NCBI GenBank assembly: GCA_944385895.1
Contig: CALWYZ010000008.1
Coordinates: 39,756 to 103,755, forward strand
Direction: 5' to 3'
Origin: an uncultured Clostridia bacterium
GTDB lineage: Bacteria; Bacillota; Clostridia; Oscillospirales; QAKW01
Length of the DNA: 64,000 bases
Under the pieces are notes generated by a model that saw only the letters and a list, made by a program, of their open reading frames with translations, was not told where the DNA came from and searched no databases. Below, in pieces: positions 26,449-35,113 of this stretch (the first letter of the stretch is position 1; the number at the start of each line of letters is the position of its first letter). Both the position numbers and the translations under genes were made by a program.

Positions 26449-27359
26449 TGAACAAACAAAAGACCGTTTTACAAGCGATTTTTTATATTATACTGACAGC
26501 TCTTGCAATAGTTTTTATTGCGCCGATTATAATTGTCGCATTCAATTCTTTCAAAAATAAGCTGTATATAATGAGCTCTCCTTTTGAGCTGCCAAACAGC
26601 AATACCTTTGAAGGATCCAATTATTTGCGAGGCATAGTAAGTTCAGGCTTTTTCGGCAAAGATATAACCTCTATGCTCACCGGATTTTCCGACGCCTGGG
26701 AAAACTCTGTAAACGCTTTAAGCCCAATAGGCGCTTTTGGCAGATCACTGTTCATAACTGTATTTTCCGTTCTGCTTATACTATTATGCGCGTCTATGTG
26801 TGCATGGTATATAAACCGCTCGGATTCAAAATTCTGCAGGTTATTTTACAACATTCTTGTATTCAGCATGGTGGTGCCATTCCAAATGGTCATGTACACT
26901 ATGACATCAACTGTAACAAATTTGTCGCTTAACAATCCGGTAGGTATAATTTTTGTATATCTGGGTTTTGGAGCGGGACTATCTGTATTTATGTACTCCG
27001 GATTTATAAAAAGTGTCCCGTTTGAAATTGAGGAGGCTGCCATGATTGATGGGTGCAACCCCATTCAAACATTTTTCAAAATTGTTTTTCCTATTTTAAA
27101 ACCAATCACTGTAACTGTTGCAATACTTGAGACAATGTGGATATGGAACGATTATCTGCTTCCTTATCTTGTCCTGGGTTCCAGATTCAAAACTATACCG
27201 GTAGCGGTACAGCTCACAATGCAGGGCGCTTACGGCTCGGTAGACTGGGGCGCCTTTATGGCAATGCTTGTACTTGCCATAATACCAATAATCATATTCT
27301 ACCTGTTCGGGCAAAAATATATTATTGACGGAGTTATAGCAGGCGCTGTAAAAGGCTAA
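26448..27359 (+). CDS. CUT1 sugar ABC permease (MalG-like)
   Basis: 303 residues, six helices, EAA loop EAAMIDGCNPIQTFFKIVFP near residue 200. The ATG overlaps the previous stop as TAATG, with CGGGAGGAAC well placed upstream. An upstream in-frame codon at 26403 is ignored. A strong terminator follows directly, so the operon has no ATPase gene of its own, as is usual for CUT1 systems in Firmicutes. Confidence 0.91.
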   Translation: MNKQKTVLQAIFYIILTALAIVFIAPIIIVAFNSFKNKLYIMSSPFELPNSNTFEGSNYLRGIVSSGFFGKDITSMLTGFSDAWENSVNALSPIGAFGRSLFITVFSVLLILLCASMCAWYINRSDSKFCRLFYNILVFSMVVPFQMVMYTMTSTVTNLSLNNPVGIIFVYLGFGAGLSVFMYSGFIKSVPFEIEEAAMIDGCNPIQTFFKIVFPILKPITVTVAILETMWIWNDYLLPYLVLGSRFKTIPVAVQLTMQGAYGSVDWGAFMAMLVLAIIPIIIFYLFGQKYIIDGVIAGAVKG

Positions 27360-27360
27360 T

Positions 27361-27391
27361 AAAAAAACGGCAGAAATATCTGCCGTTTTTT
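27361..27391 (+). terminator. Terminator of the sugar importer operon
   Basis: ACGGCAGA and TCTGCCGT around AATA, flanked by A-run and T-run. Confidence 0.9.
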
Positions 27392-27462
27392 ATAATTAAA
27401 TTTTCCTTATTAATTTTGCTTTCAATGGCTATATCATACTACCTCATGGTCTATTCCTTGTC

Positions 27463-28329
27463 TTACATAAACTCACCGGCTGTGTCGGAACTGTTAACGC
27501 TCTGTTTACGGCAGCGCTCCATATATTCTTTGGGGGGCATACCGACTCTGCTTTTGAATATCCGTGAAAAACAATAGATATTTGTATAGCCTACAGCCGC
27601 ACATACCTGTGAAACGTTCATATCCTCTTCCTCAAACATACGCTTTGCCTGACGCATACGGTAATCGATTATATAATTCTGCGTGCTCTTGTTTTTGAAG
27701 GTCTTAAATAGCCTGGAAAGATAGCTTCTCTCTATACCAAGCATGTTTGCGATACCCTCAACACTTAAATTTTTGTTATAATTCTGTTTTATATACTCGA
27801 CAGCACTTGTCATATAAACATTTTTTGTTGGTATTTTTTTCTCTGTATAATGTTCATGAACACTGTTGATAAAATCATAAAATGACAGCACAACGGCATA
27901 ATCCGAACCGTAAGTCTTTGCACACTCAGTAATAAGGTCGCGTGCACTGTCAATTATTTTACTGTTACTTTCAAAGTCAAGAAGTATACCGTTTTGTTTT
28001 TTATCAATCAGAGACAAAAATGATTTGACAGCATCACCTGATATCTTTATGCTTATTAAAATAATAGGTTCTATACTGTCAGCCTTTACATTCACAGACA
28101 TTCCCGATCTTACCAATACTCCTTTACCCTTGGTAACAGTATAACGATTATCCGCCTGTGTAACTACCGCCTTGCCGTCACTTACAACCATAAGCACCGA
28201 ACCTTTTACCGCCGCAATAACTTCAGCCTGTGAAGGATTATATTCCATATATGAACATTCTTCTAATTTTATATCCGGGAATTTATACTCCGAAAAATTA
28301 AAGTGCAGATTATTTTTAAGTCTATCCAT
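27463..28329 (-). CDS. AraC-family transcriptional regulator
   Basis: 288 residues: an N-terminal ligand-binding half and a C-terminal double helix-turn-helix (LSVEGIANMLGIERSYLSRLF and VSQVCAAVGYTNIYCFSRIF, then VGMPPKEYMERCR). It is convergent with the sugar importer and is a good candidate for its regulator. The ATG at 28329 is chosen over the frame start at 28356 because TTGGAG precedes it and because a terminator hairpin of the upstream gene occupies 28344-28372, leaving no room for the longer version. Confidence 0.9.
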   Translation of the reverse strand: MDRLKNNLHFNFSEYKFPDIKLEECSYMEYNPSQAEVIAAVKGSVLMVVSDGKAVVTQADNRYTVTKGKGVLVRSGMSVNVKADSIEPIILISIKISGDAVKSFLSLIDKKQNGILLDFESNSKIIDSARDLITECAKTYGSDYAVVLSFYDFINSVHEHYTEKKIPTKNVYMTSAVEYIKQNYNKNLSVEGIANMLGIERSYLSRLFKTFKNKSTQNYIIDYRMRQAKRMFEEEDMNVSQVCAAVGYTNIYCFSRIFKSRVGMPPKEYMERCRKQSVNSSDTAGEFM

Positions 28330-28343
28330 TACTAACTCCAAAA

Positions 28344-28372
28344 AATAAGGTAACATAAAATGCTACCTTATT
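28344..28372 (-). terminator. Terminator of dacF
   Basis: AATAAGGTA and TACCTTATT pair perfectly across eleven bases; on the minus strand TTTTTT follows. Confidence 0.85.
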
Positions 28373-28410
28373 ATACATCATTTAGTTAAAAAAATCAACA
28401 TAAAATCAAA

Positions 28411-29724
28411 TTAAAAGCGTATCCTTCTGCGCAGTTTTCTGCGGCGTCTGCGTCTGTTTTGAGAAATCATGATGATTATATAGATAATTATAAAAATGGC
28501 TATAATTATGCATGCGATCCTCACCCACAAGTTGGAAAAGAATTGTTCTATGAGATGAAGATAATAAAGAACTGTTGAGCGCTTAACATCGCTGGCGGCG
28601 ACCAGATTTACCACAGCATAGTCTATACCGTCTTTTGATAAAGTAACCGTCCCCAGCACATCGCCCTCCGTCACAGGTGCGTATATTTTTTCCTGAGTGT
28701 GGACTGTGCGTTCAAGTGAAGAAACATCTATATCAACAGGAACAACTGAGTAAGCATTTGTCTGGGGTATCAGTATAAGATGATCACCTTTTGCAGAAAG
28801 CTCAACCTCAACCTCTGTGATTACCTCAGTGCTGTCAAGGATTTTTTTGTTTTTGTAGTTTTCGAAAGCCCAGTTATAAAGAAGCTTTGAATCATTGAAA
28901 ACAGTATTAGTTGTGACAGAATCCTTGGGCACATGCATGGCAACAAGCAAAAATTCAGTATCGTCTTTTTCTGACAGTGACACAAGGTTATAGCCCGCAG
29001 GAGTAGTCGTGCCAGTTTTGCCCCCTTTGCAGTATTTATAATAAAACTCGCTGTTTTTGCGCAAAAGAGAATTGGTCGTTACAAGCGTACGTTTTTCCGT
29101 TGTTTTATTTGTTGGTGGTATTTCGTGCACTGAAGATGATATATATTTTAATATTGTCTCGTTTGAAAAAGCAGCTTTTGCGATTATACTCATGTCTTTG
29201 GCGGTAGTATAATGTTCTTGGTCGTGCAGTCCGTGTGTATTAACGAAATGAGTATTGTTAGCGCCCAATGATTTTGCTTTTTCATTCATCTTTGCAACAA
29301 AATCCTCAATACTTCCGCAAAGATAAATAGCAAGGGCATTTGAAGCCTCATTGGCGCTGGACAGTGCAAGACCATACATTAAATCATCCAGAGACATTTC
29401 CTCTCCGTCTTGCAGATTCATATTGGAACTGCCTATAACAAGATCATCATAACATTCGTCAGACACAGTTATAACCTGGCTGTAATCGGTTATCATATCA
29501 GCAGCCACAAGCATAGTTACAAGCTTTGTAAGAGATGCCGGATATATTCTTTCGTCTGCTGATTTCTCATATACTACTGCACCGGTGTTCAAATTTACCA
29601 TATATACATTCTGAGCCGTCACCTCAGGCGGCGCCTGGACTTCTGTTTCCTGAGCAAAGCAGGACAACACAAGCTGAACAGACAACACCATAACGATAAC
29701 GGTAGTTAACAGTCTTTTTCTCAT
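28411..29724 (-). CDS. dacF: D-alanyl-D-alanine carboxypeptidase (PBP5/DacF type)
   Basis: Serine carboxypeptidase (S11 family) that trims the pentapeptide of peptidoglycan. 437 residues: a cleavable signal peptide, then PASLTK with the active serine, SSANEAS (the SxN motif), and KGGKTGTTTPAG (the KTG motif). After the PBP5 C-terminal domain comes a transmembrane helix and a very basic tail RRRRRKLRRRIRF. The basic tail replaces the usual amphipathic anchor. The ATG at 29724 is preferred because AGGGAAATTAGGA leads into it and it directly starts the signal peptide. Vegetative DacA versus sporulation DacF cannot be separated confidently by sequence alone. Confidence 0.88.
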   Translation of the reverse strand: MRKRLLTTVIVMVLSVQLVLSCFAQETEVQAPPEVTAQNVYMVNLNTGAVVYEKSADERIYPASLTKLVTMLVAADMITDYSQVITVSDECYDDLVIGSSNMNLQDGEEMSLDDLMYGLALSSANEASNALAIYLCGSIEDFVAKMNEKAKSLGANNTHFVNTHGLHDQEHYTTAKDMSIIAKAAFSNETILKYISSSVHEIPPTNKTTEKRTLVTTNSLLRKNSEFYYKYCKGGKTGTTTPAGYNLVSLSEKDDTEFLLVAMHVPKDSVTTNTVFNDSKLLYNWAFENYKNKKILDSTEVITEVEVELSAKGDHLILIPQTNAYSVVPVDIDVSSLERTVHTQEKIYAPVTEGDVLGTVTLSKDGIDYAVVNLVAASDVKRSTVLYYLHLIEQFFSNLWVRIACIIIAIFIIIYIIIMISQNRRRRRRKLRRRIRF

Positions 29725-29814
29725 TCCTAATTTCCCTTTATGATTTTTACTTAATATACAATACAGTATAATCAATTATATCAAAAATGTAAAGTATAGT
29801 TACAAAAATTAAAT

Positions 29815-29843
29815 AAAACAGCCCGATTCTGCCGGGCTGTTTT
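29815..29843 (-). terminator. Terminator of the YtrA-type operon
   Basis: AAAACAGCCCG and CGGGCTGTTTT pair perfectly around ATTCTGC just after the stop at 29849. Confidence 0.9.
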
Positions 29844-29848
29844 ATCTA

Positions 29849-30226
29849 TTACATTGAAAATATTATAAATAGTGTCGTCAAAACTGAAAGCGCAAGACCT
29901 ACACCTGTCATTATAAACCAGGCTGTACGTCGCTCAGATTTACTATTATAATAAAATACCAGACTTAATATTATAAATATTACCGGTATTATATAGCCGA
30001 AAAATACAAGTATGATATTTGACACAAAATTTGAATAACCAGTATCGTCATAATACCCGGCATAATTATTGTAGTCTCCGTAATACGGCATTTGCGAATC
30101 AAAATATGTATCTGAGTCCGGATATGCAGTACTGTTGTTGTCTATCGTGTAAGAGAAATAACATCCGGATAATACTATGAGTGCGAGTATACACATAAGC
30201 ATTACAGCCGTTAGCTTTTTAAACAT
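29849..30226 (-). CDS. Small membrane lipoprotein-like hypothetical
   Basis: 125 residues. The N-terminal hydrophobic segment ends LIVLSGC (a possible lipobox, Cys22), followed by a Tyr/Asp-rich region (about residues 25-63) and two further hydrophobic segments. Not a family I recognise. It is the last gene of the GntR-ABC operon, 18 bases after the permease, and so may be an accessory membrane subunit or a sensor. GGGGGA lies upstream of the ATG. Confidence 0.7.
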   Translation of the reverse strand: MFKKLTAVMLMCILALIVLSGCYFSYTIDNNSTAYPDSDTYFDSQMPYYGDYNNYAGYYDDTGYSNFVSNIILVFFGYIIPVIFIILSLVFYYNSKSERRTAWFIMTGVGLALSVLTTLFIIFSM

Positions 30227-30244
30227 TTAAATCCCCCTTCCGTA

Positions 30245-31048
30245 TTATGCAAGATTTAGTTTTTTGTCCAGCATATTAAGTTGCCAATAATAAAGCGCGG
30301 CAATAACAGCAAACATCCAGACAGCAATTATTGCAATAAATATCAGCGCCGAAGCTCTGTTGACATGATCATCAAGAACATATGTTGATATGATCATACC
30401 AACCTGACCTACAACTCCCGTGATTATAGATACAAGGTAATAGATACCTATGCCTGCGAGTACTTTATTCTTTTTAAATTTCGTGCCGGCAATGGTGACG
30501 CAGAAATATATAATGGTAATATTAAATAGTATCGATAATACAATAAGAATCAGGATTACAGCAAAATATGCGAAGTAATAATTTCCAAGCAAATTTGCCG
30601 AAACAGTAAACAAATAATGCAGCTGAATATTAAAATCATAGTAAAATCCGGGCACTCCTATTCTTAAGAAAAGATACATACATAAGATTTCAACTATTAT
30701 CGTCATCAGATAATATAAAATACCGTTGAATAATTTAGAGTTAAAGACCGTGCTTCTTTTTACCGGAAGAGTAAATGTAAGATATGCCTCATCGGAAAAA
30801 CAGTTTTTTGCATACCTTAAACATATCAGTACTGTCGATAAAATAGCAAATCCGGCAAAGCAGATTACTGATACAATGATCGCAAACGTAAACATCATTA
30901 CAAGAAAATATTTTTCATTTTTGTAAAGATAACTTATATTATTTAGGCAAAATCCGCCGATCAACGACATCACCAGCGTGGTCGCGGCACCGATTACCCA
31001 GAGTTTTAAATAATGTGTAAAATCATATTTTAATAATTTACCGAACAT
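30245..31048 (-). CDS. ABC-2 type permease
   Basis: 267 residues with about six hydrophobic helices and short loops, the ABC-2 permease pattern. The segment CFSDEAYLTFTLPVKRSTVFNSKL (in parts) matches the cytoplasmic loop common in bacitracin- and YtrA-linked exporters. Its 5' end overlaps the ATPase gene by 19 bases, so the two are made together. Substrate unknown; such systems often respond to cell-wall antibiotics. Confidence 0.85.
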   Translation of the reverse strand: MFGKLLKYDFTHYLKLWVIGAATTLVMSLIGGFCLNNISYLYKNEKYFLVMMFTFAIIVSVICFAGFAILSTVLICLRYAKNCFSDEAYLTFTLPVKRSTVFNSKLFNGILYYLMTIIVEILCMYLFLRIGVPGFYYDFNIQLHYLFTVSANLLGNYYFAYFAVILILIVLSILFNITIIYFCVTIAGTKFKKNKVLAGIGIYYLVSIITGVVGQVGMIISTYVLDDHVNRASALIFIAIIAVWMFAVIAALYYWQLNMLDKKLNLA

Positions 31049-31743
31049 CTGAATTCCTCCCTAAACAATTGATCAAGGGATTTCCCCTCATTTTCCCTGA
31101 CATCATCAGCGTTACCACTGCGAAGTATCGCACCGCCGTAGCCTATAAAGAAAAACTCATCCAACAGCTTTTCCACATCGCTTATCAAATGCGTCGTAAT
31201 AAGAACAGTTGATTTAGGATTGTAATTTGCCACAATCGTATTGAGGATATAATCACGAGCAGCAGGATCAACTCCGCCTATCGGTTCATCAAGCATATAA
31301 AGATTTGCATTTCTGGACATTACCATTACAAGCTGCACCTTTTCTTTTGTGCCCTTTGATAAAGTCTTCAATCTCATATTTATATCGATTCCGAGATCTC
31401 TTAGCATATGTAGTGTTTTAGCTCTGTCATAATCAGAATAAAACTCATCAAATAAATCAATAAGTTGATTTACCTTCATTTCTGAATCAAAATACGTTCG
31501 CTCAGGCAAATATGAAATATAGGAATTGGTTATTTCCGATACAGGATTGCCGCATATAAGTATTTCCCCCGATGTAGGCTGAAGCAGTCCGGCAACCATT
31601 TTAATAAGCGTTGATTTACCGCAGCCATTCGGTCCCAGCAGCCCGACTATCTTTCCTTCGGGAATCTGCAAATTAAGGTTTTCTATGACATTGCGTCTTT
31701 TATCATAGCTCTTGTATAATTGTTTACATTCAAGTGTATACAT
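31030..31743 (-). CDS. ABC transporter ATP-binding protein
   Basis: 237 residues with Walker A GPNGCGKST, signature LSKGTKEKVQ, Walker B LYMLDEPIGGVDP and switch His in TTHL. The ATG at 31743 forms TGATG with the GntR stop; GGGGGA lies seven bases upstream. The DEPIGGVDPAARDYIL wording is typical of ATPases in YtrA-regulated exporters. Confidence 0.92.
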   Translation of the reverse strand: MYTLECKQLYKSYDKRRNVIENLNLQIPEGKIVGLLGPNGCGKSTLIKMVAGLLQPTSGEILICGNPVSEITNSYISYLPERTYFDSEMKVNQLIDLFDEFYSDYDRAKTLHMLRDLGIDINMRLKTLSKGTKEKVQLVMVMSRNANLYMLDEPIGGVDPAARDYILNTIVANYNPKSTVLITTHLISDVEKLLDEFFFIGYGGAILRSGNADDVRENEGKSLDQLFREEFRCSVNY

Positions 31744-32102
31744 CAAATGTCCCCCTCGTTTAAATAATCGATTATTTCCTGTTTTGTTATTCCCAGCGAA
31801 ACCGAAGATTTTAAAAACTCTTCTATCACACGCTTTTTCGCTTTTCGCCGTTCTTGCTCCAGTATGTTTTCATCACCTGTAACAAACCTGCCCACAGTAC
31901 CTTTTGAGTAAACTATACCCGTGTCTTCGAGCTCTCCAAGTGCTTTTTGTATCGTATTTGGATTAACAGAGGCCTCAACTGCAAATTGCCTCACAGACGG
32001 AAGCTGCGTATCGGCAGGATACTTACCGCTTAATATATCCGCACATATTTTCCTCTCTATCTGCAAGTATACAGGTGTTTCCGCCTCAAATTTCCATGCC
32101 AT
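31743..32102 (-). CDS. GntR-family repressor, YtrA subfamily
   Basis: 119 residues, almost only a winged helix-turn-helix: ETPVYLQIERKICADILSGKYPADTQLPSVRQFAVEASVN (split in motifs) with NPNTIQKALGELEDTGIV and a short C-terminal helix for dimers. This size and the neighbouring ABC genes define the YtrA subfamily. ATG at 32102 has GGAGG eight bases upstream; a frame start at 32117 would fall within the operator. It probably represses its own operon through the palindrome at 32115-32140 until a cell-envelope signal arrives. Confidence 0.93.
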   Translation of the reverse strand: MAWKFEAETPVYLQIERKICADILSGKYPADTQLPSVRQFAVEASVNPNTIQKALGELEDTGIVYSKGTVGRFVTGDENILEQERRKAKKRVIEEFLKSSVSLGITKQEIIDYLNEGDI

Positions 32103-32114
32103 ATTATTCACCTC

Positions 32115-32140
32115 CATTGTATTGCTGTCTTAATACAATG
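32115..32140. promoter_or_regulatory. Operator of the YtrA-type repressor
   Basis: Perfect nine-base arms CATTGTATT and AATACAATG separated by eight bases. It covers the region from the -10 box to just before the ribosome site, an ideal position for autorepression. Confidence 0.75.
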
Positions 32141-32166
32141 ATACAGCACTTTTTTTTATTTGTCAA
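32138..32166 (-). promoter_or_regulatory. Promoter of the GntR-ABC operon
   Basis: TTGACA (32161-32166) and TATCAT (32138-32143) with a 17-base spacer on the minus strand; the -10 overlaps the operator. Confidence 0.8.
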
Positions 32167-32215
32167 CTATTTTATTAATAATACATCAATAAATAAATTA
32201 TAATTACAAAAAAGT

Positions 32216-32243
32216 AACCAAAGGGATATATATCCCTTTGGTT
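32216..32243 (-). terminator. Terminator of the TrpXYZ-like operon
   Basis: A perfect palindrome starting AACCAAAGGGATA, 12 bases after the ATPase stop; the minus strand continues ACTTTTTTG. Confidence 0.88.
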
Positions 32244-32255
32244 AGTTAATTTAAT

Positions 32256-33050
32256 TTATCCCAAAAGCGCTCTGTCATTTGCAAAATCCGTACCGCTTGA
32301 TTTTGAAAAAAGCTCTAAAAGCTTTTCAACTGTCAGTTTTTTCTTTTCTTCTCCACAAATATCCAGAACTATTTTTCCGGCGTTCATCATTATAAGACGA
32401 TTTCCGTGTGCAATAGCATCCTTCATATTATGAGTTACCATCAGTGTAGTAAGCTTATACTCTGTTATGAATTTTTCAGAGAGCTGCAAAACCGTAGCCG
32501 CTGTTTTAGGATCAAGAGCTGCTGTATGCTCGTCCAACAGCAAAACTTTCGGCTGTTTCATCACTGCCATAAGCAAAGTGAGAGCCTGACGCTGTCCGCC
32601 TGACAACAGACCGACTTTTGTAGAAAGTCTATTTTCCAGGCCAAGTTCCAATTCGGAGAGCATCGTTCGGTATTTTTCGCGTTCTTTTTTTGTAATAGCC
32701 CAGCGCAGGCTTCGGCGCATACCGCGGCGGTTTGCAAGAGCCATATTTTCTTCTATCCACATATCTGCAGCAGTTCCCATCATCGGGTCCTGAAAAACCC
32801 TGCCTATAAACTTTGCGCGTTTATGCTCTGGCAGACGTGTTATATCAACACCGTCTACCGTAACGGTGCCGCTGTCTGCAAAATATGTACCTGCAACAGC
32901 GTTGAGCATGGTGGATTTACCCGCCCCGTTACCGCCGATAACTGTCACGAAATCACCGTCATTAAGAGTTAGGCTGATATCATCCAATGCCACTTTTTCA
33001 TTTATCGTACCGGCATTAAATATTTTTGTGACGTTTTTAAGTTCAAGCAT
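32256..33050 (-). CDS. ABC importer ATP-binding protein (TrpXYZ-like)
   Basis: 264 residues with Walker A GGNGAGKST, signature LLSGGQRQAL, Walker B VLLLDEHTAALDP and switch His in VTHN. It energises the permease and binding protein encoded upstream, a three-gene set known in Firmicutes for tryptophan or tyrosine uptake. The ATG at 33050 is chosen because it overlaps the permease end by eight bases, with GGGG-type bases upstream; the longer frame to 33119 is a shadow of the permease. Confidence 0.9.
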   Translation of the reverse strand: MLELKNVTKIFNAGTINEKVALDDISLTLNDGDFVTVIGGNGAGKSTMLNAVAGTYFADSGTVTVDGVDITRLPEHKRAKFIGRVFQDPMMGTAADMWIEENMALANRRGMRRSLRWAITKKEREKYRTMLSELELGLENRLSTKVGLLSGGQRQALTLLMAVMKQPKVLLLDEHTAALDPKTAATVLQLSEKFITEYKLTTLMVTHNMKDAIAHGNRLIMMNAGKIVLDICGEEKKKLTVEKLLELFSKSSGTDFANDRALLG

Positions 33051-33960
33051 TTGACGCCGCCCCCTTTTTCTGCTGTTTTTTCTTGGAAAAATATTTCGTT
33101 TTCCAATACGGAACCGCAAGGAACACGGCTACAACAAGTGCCGATAGCATTTTCAAAAAGTCCGTGTCTACCTTAAGGCAGATTACGACCTGATAGACTA
33201 TGTAATAGATTATACCGCCCAGCGCAACGCCGATAAGATGCACAAAAAAGTTTTTAGAGATTTTAGATATTACGGCCTCACCGATTATAACCGCGGCAAG
33301 TCCGATAACAATCGCTCCGCGACCGCCGTTTATATCCGCACTGCCTGAATACTGTGCGAGCAAAGCTCCGGACAAGGCAACAATACCGTTTGAAAGAATA
33401 AGCCCGAACACTTTATTAAAATCGGTATTTATTCCCTGTGCCTTGCTCATTTTTATATTACAGCCTGTTGCACGTACGGCAGAACCGAATTCCGTTCCGA
33501 AAAACCAATACAGCAGCATAACAAGTACAACTGTAAACAATACTAATACGATTATAGACTGATTTGTACGCAAGAGCGTTACAAGTACATCATATGTACG
33601 CGCCGGCAGAGCCAGGTTGGCACCACCCAGAATTTTCAGGTTAACAGACCAAAGCATAAGCTGGGTAAGTATTCCCGCAAGTATGGCAGGGATACCCATA
33701 AACGTGTGGAATATACCTGTCACAAGACCTGCCAGCATACCTGCCAGCATCGCACACAGCATAGCTATCCAAACATTAACTCCGTTTGTCATCAGTACAG
33801 CGCATACCGCCATACCCGTACAGATAGATCCGTCAACCGTAAGATCGGCAACATCGAGAATTTTAAATGTTATAAAAACTCCGATCGCCATAATGCCCCA
33901 AATAAGACCCTGAGCAACAGCTCCGGGAAGGGCATTCAATATGCTTTCCAATAAATCCAT
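33043..33960 (-). CDS. ABC importer permease (TrpXYZ-like)
   Basis: 305 residues, about eight hydrophobic segments of the BPD_transp_2 (branched-chain amino-acid/ribose) fold: GLIWGIMAIGVFITFKILD near the N terminus, SICTGMAVCAVL, and the loop GTEFGSAVRATGCN that contacts the ATPase. It starts two bases after the binding-protein stop. The lysine-rich tail KKKQQKKG is cytoplasmic. Belongs with the neighbours as an amino-acid-type importer. Confidence 0.9.
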   Translation of the reverse strand: MDLLESILNALPGAVAQGLIWGIMAIGVFITFKILDVADLTVDGSICTGMAVCAVLMTNGVNVWIAMLCAMLAGMLAGLVTGIFHTFMGIPAILAGILTQLMLWSVNLKILGGANLALPARTYDVLVTLLRTNQSIIVLVLFTVVLVMLLYWFFGTEFGSAVRATGCNIKMSKAQGINTDFNKVFGLILSNGIVALSGALLAQYSGSADINGGRGAIVIGLAAVIIGEAVISKISKNFFVHLIGVALGGIIYYIVYQVVICLKVDTDFLKMLSALVVAVFLAVPYWKTKYFSKKKQQKKGAASNA

Positions 33961-33961
33961 T

Positions 33962-34933
33962 TTACTCTCCCAGAGCCTCGTATCCTTCGGGAATTTTTAT
34001 GCCGAGTTCATCACATATCGTCTTATTGTATTTCTTTACGGGATTTGTGTCGTACTCGATAGGCATTTCAGAAATATCCGCTTCACCGGTCAAAATTTTA
34101 GCTGCCATTTCTCCCGTCTTATATCCCAGGTTATAATAGCTGATAGAAAGCGTAGCGATACCGCAGCCGCTGCAGATGCCTGCTTCACCCGCTATGATAG
34201 GTTTCTTTGCAGGCAGAGCAACACCGTTTATTGTCTGCGCACATGAAGCTGCTGTATTATCTGTCGGTATATAAATTGCATCACAGTCATTTACAGCCTG
34301 AGTTGTTACAAGAGTAACATCGTTTGAGTCTGAGAATTTATAATCAACACATTCAATATTTTTTGATTCAAGATACTCTCTTACCACTGCTACCTGATAT
34401 TCAGAATTAGGCTCAGAAGAACAATAGAGCAGACCAACCTTTTTGGCAGTTGGAACAAGATCAATAATCATTTGTGCCTGTTCATCAAGCGGAGCAAGAT
34501 CAGATGTACCTGAAACATTTCCGCCCACGGTTCCGCTGAAATTATCGATATTTAATGCAACGCCATATTCGGTAATGGATGTTCCGAGTATAGGAATATC
34601 AACAGTGGCATTTGCAGCAGCCTGAAGCGCAGCTGTACCGTTTGCCATAATGAGGTCGACATTGCTTGATACAAAGCTGTTTGCTATCGTTATGCAAACG
34701 TCATTCTGGTTTGCCGCGTTCTGAAAATTAAATTCTACTTTATCTTCTCCCAGCTTGTCTATAAGCGCCTGTTTAAATCCCTCTGTTGCCGCATCAAGCG
34801 CATCATGTGTTACAAGCTGGCTTATACCTACAACATACTTTTCCTTCTGTGTGCTGCAGGAACCCAGCGACAGCATAAGAGCCGAAAGCAGTACAAAGAC
34901 GCATACAATTGCTAAAATTCTTTTGCTTTTCAT
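33962..34933 (-). CDS. ABC substrate-binding lipoprotein (TrpX-like, ABC_sub_bind family)
   Basis: 323 residues with a lipoprotein signal ending LGSC (Cys26). The mature protein shows the ABC_sub_bind pattern: VVGISQLVTHDALDAATEGF, the periplasmic-binding-like repeats, CDAIYIPTDNTAASC and PIIAGEAGICSGCGIATLSISYYNLGYKTGEMA. Related proteins bind tryptophan, tyrosine or other aromatic compounds; specificity is not readable. AAGGAG lies seven bases before the ATG. It is the first gene of the operon and is preceded by a long structured leader with an intrinsic terminator. Confidence 0.88.
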   Translation of the reverse strand: MKSKRILAIVCVFVLLSALMLSLGSCSTQKEKYVVGISQLVTHDALDAATEGFKQALIDKLGEDKVEFNFQNAANQNDVCITIANSFVSSNVDLIMANGTAALQAAANATVDIPILGTSITEYGVALNIDNFSGTVGGNVSGTSDLAPLDEQAQMIIDLVPTAKKVGLLYCSSEPNSEYQVAVVREYLESKNIECVDYKFSDSNDVTLVTTQAVNDCDAIYIPTDNTAASCAQTINGVALPAKKPIIAGEAGICSGCGIATLSISYYNLGYKTGEMAAKILTGEADISEMPIEYDTNPVKKYNKTICDELGIKIPEGYEALGE

Positions 34934-34984
34934 ATTTATTCTCCTTTTTTACCGGCTGTGCCGGATAATTAATTATATAAAAAC

Positions 34985-35012
34985 GCGGCTTCGAACACAA
35001 TGACGAAGCCGC
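34985..35012 (-). terminator. Attenuator-type terminator in the TrpX-like leader
   Basis: Perfect nine-base arms GCGGCTTCG and CGAAGCCGC around a ten-base loop, followed on the minus strand by GTTTTTAT. It lies between the promoter and the first gene, about 50 bases before the start codon, so transcription must pass it. Confidence 0.8.
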
Positions 35013-35113
35013 AAACCGCATTTGCCCGAGAAAAACATGTGACGACAACCCATCTGACCGCAGTCTTTGCAGCAGATACGACAAAGCTTTATTTATTAAA
35101 ATATATTTTTTAT
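35011..35113 (-). promoter_or_regulatory. Structured 5' leader, possible riboswitch or attenuator
   Basis: Between promoter and terminator the RNA can form a stem ATCTG/CAGAT (35052-35077, with inner CTGC/GCGG pairing) and a hairpin GCAAA/TTTGC (35011-35025) that abuts the terminator. There is no T-box GGGTGGNACCGCG motif. A 26-codon frame begins at 35053 but has no ribosome site. I cannot assign it to a known class. Confidence 0.5.

Noticed and set aside
34985..35113. Folate (THF) riboswitch or T-box in the TrpX-like leader
   Set aside because: Only one short segment resembles the folate class core, and I cannot place the other conserved parts; T-box sequence GGGTGGNACCGCG is absent.
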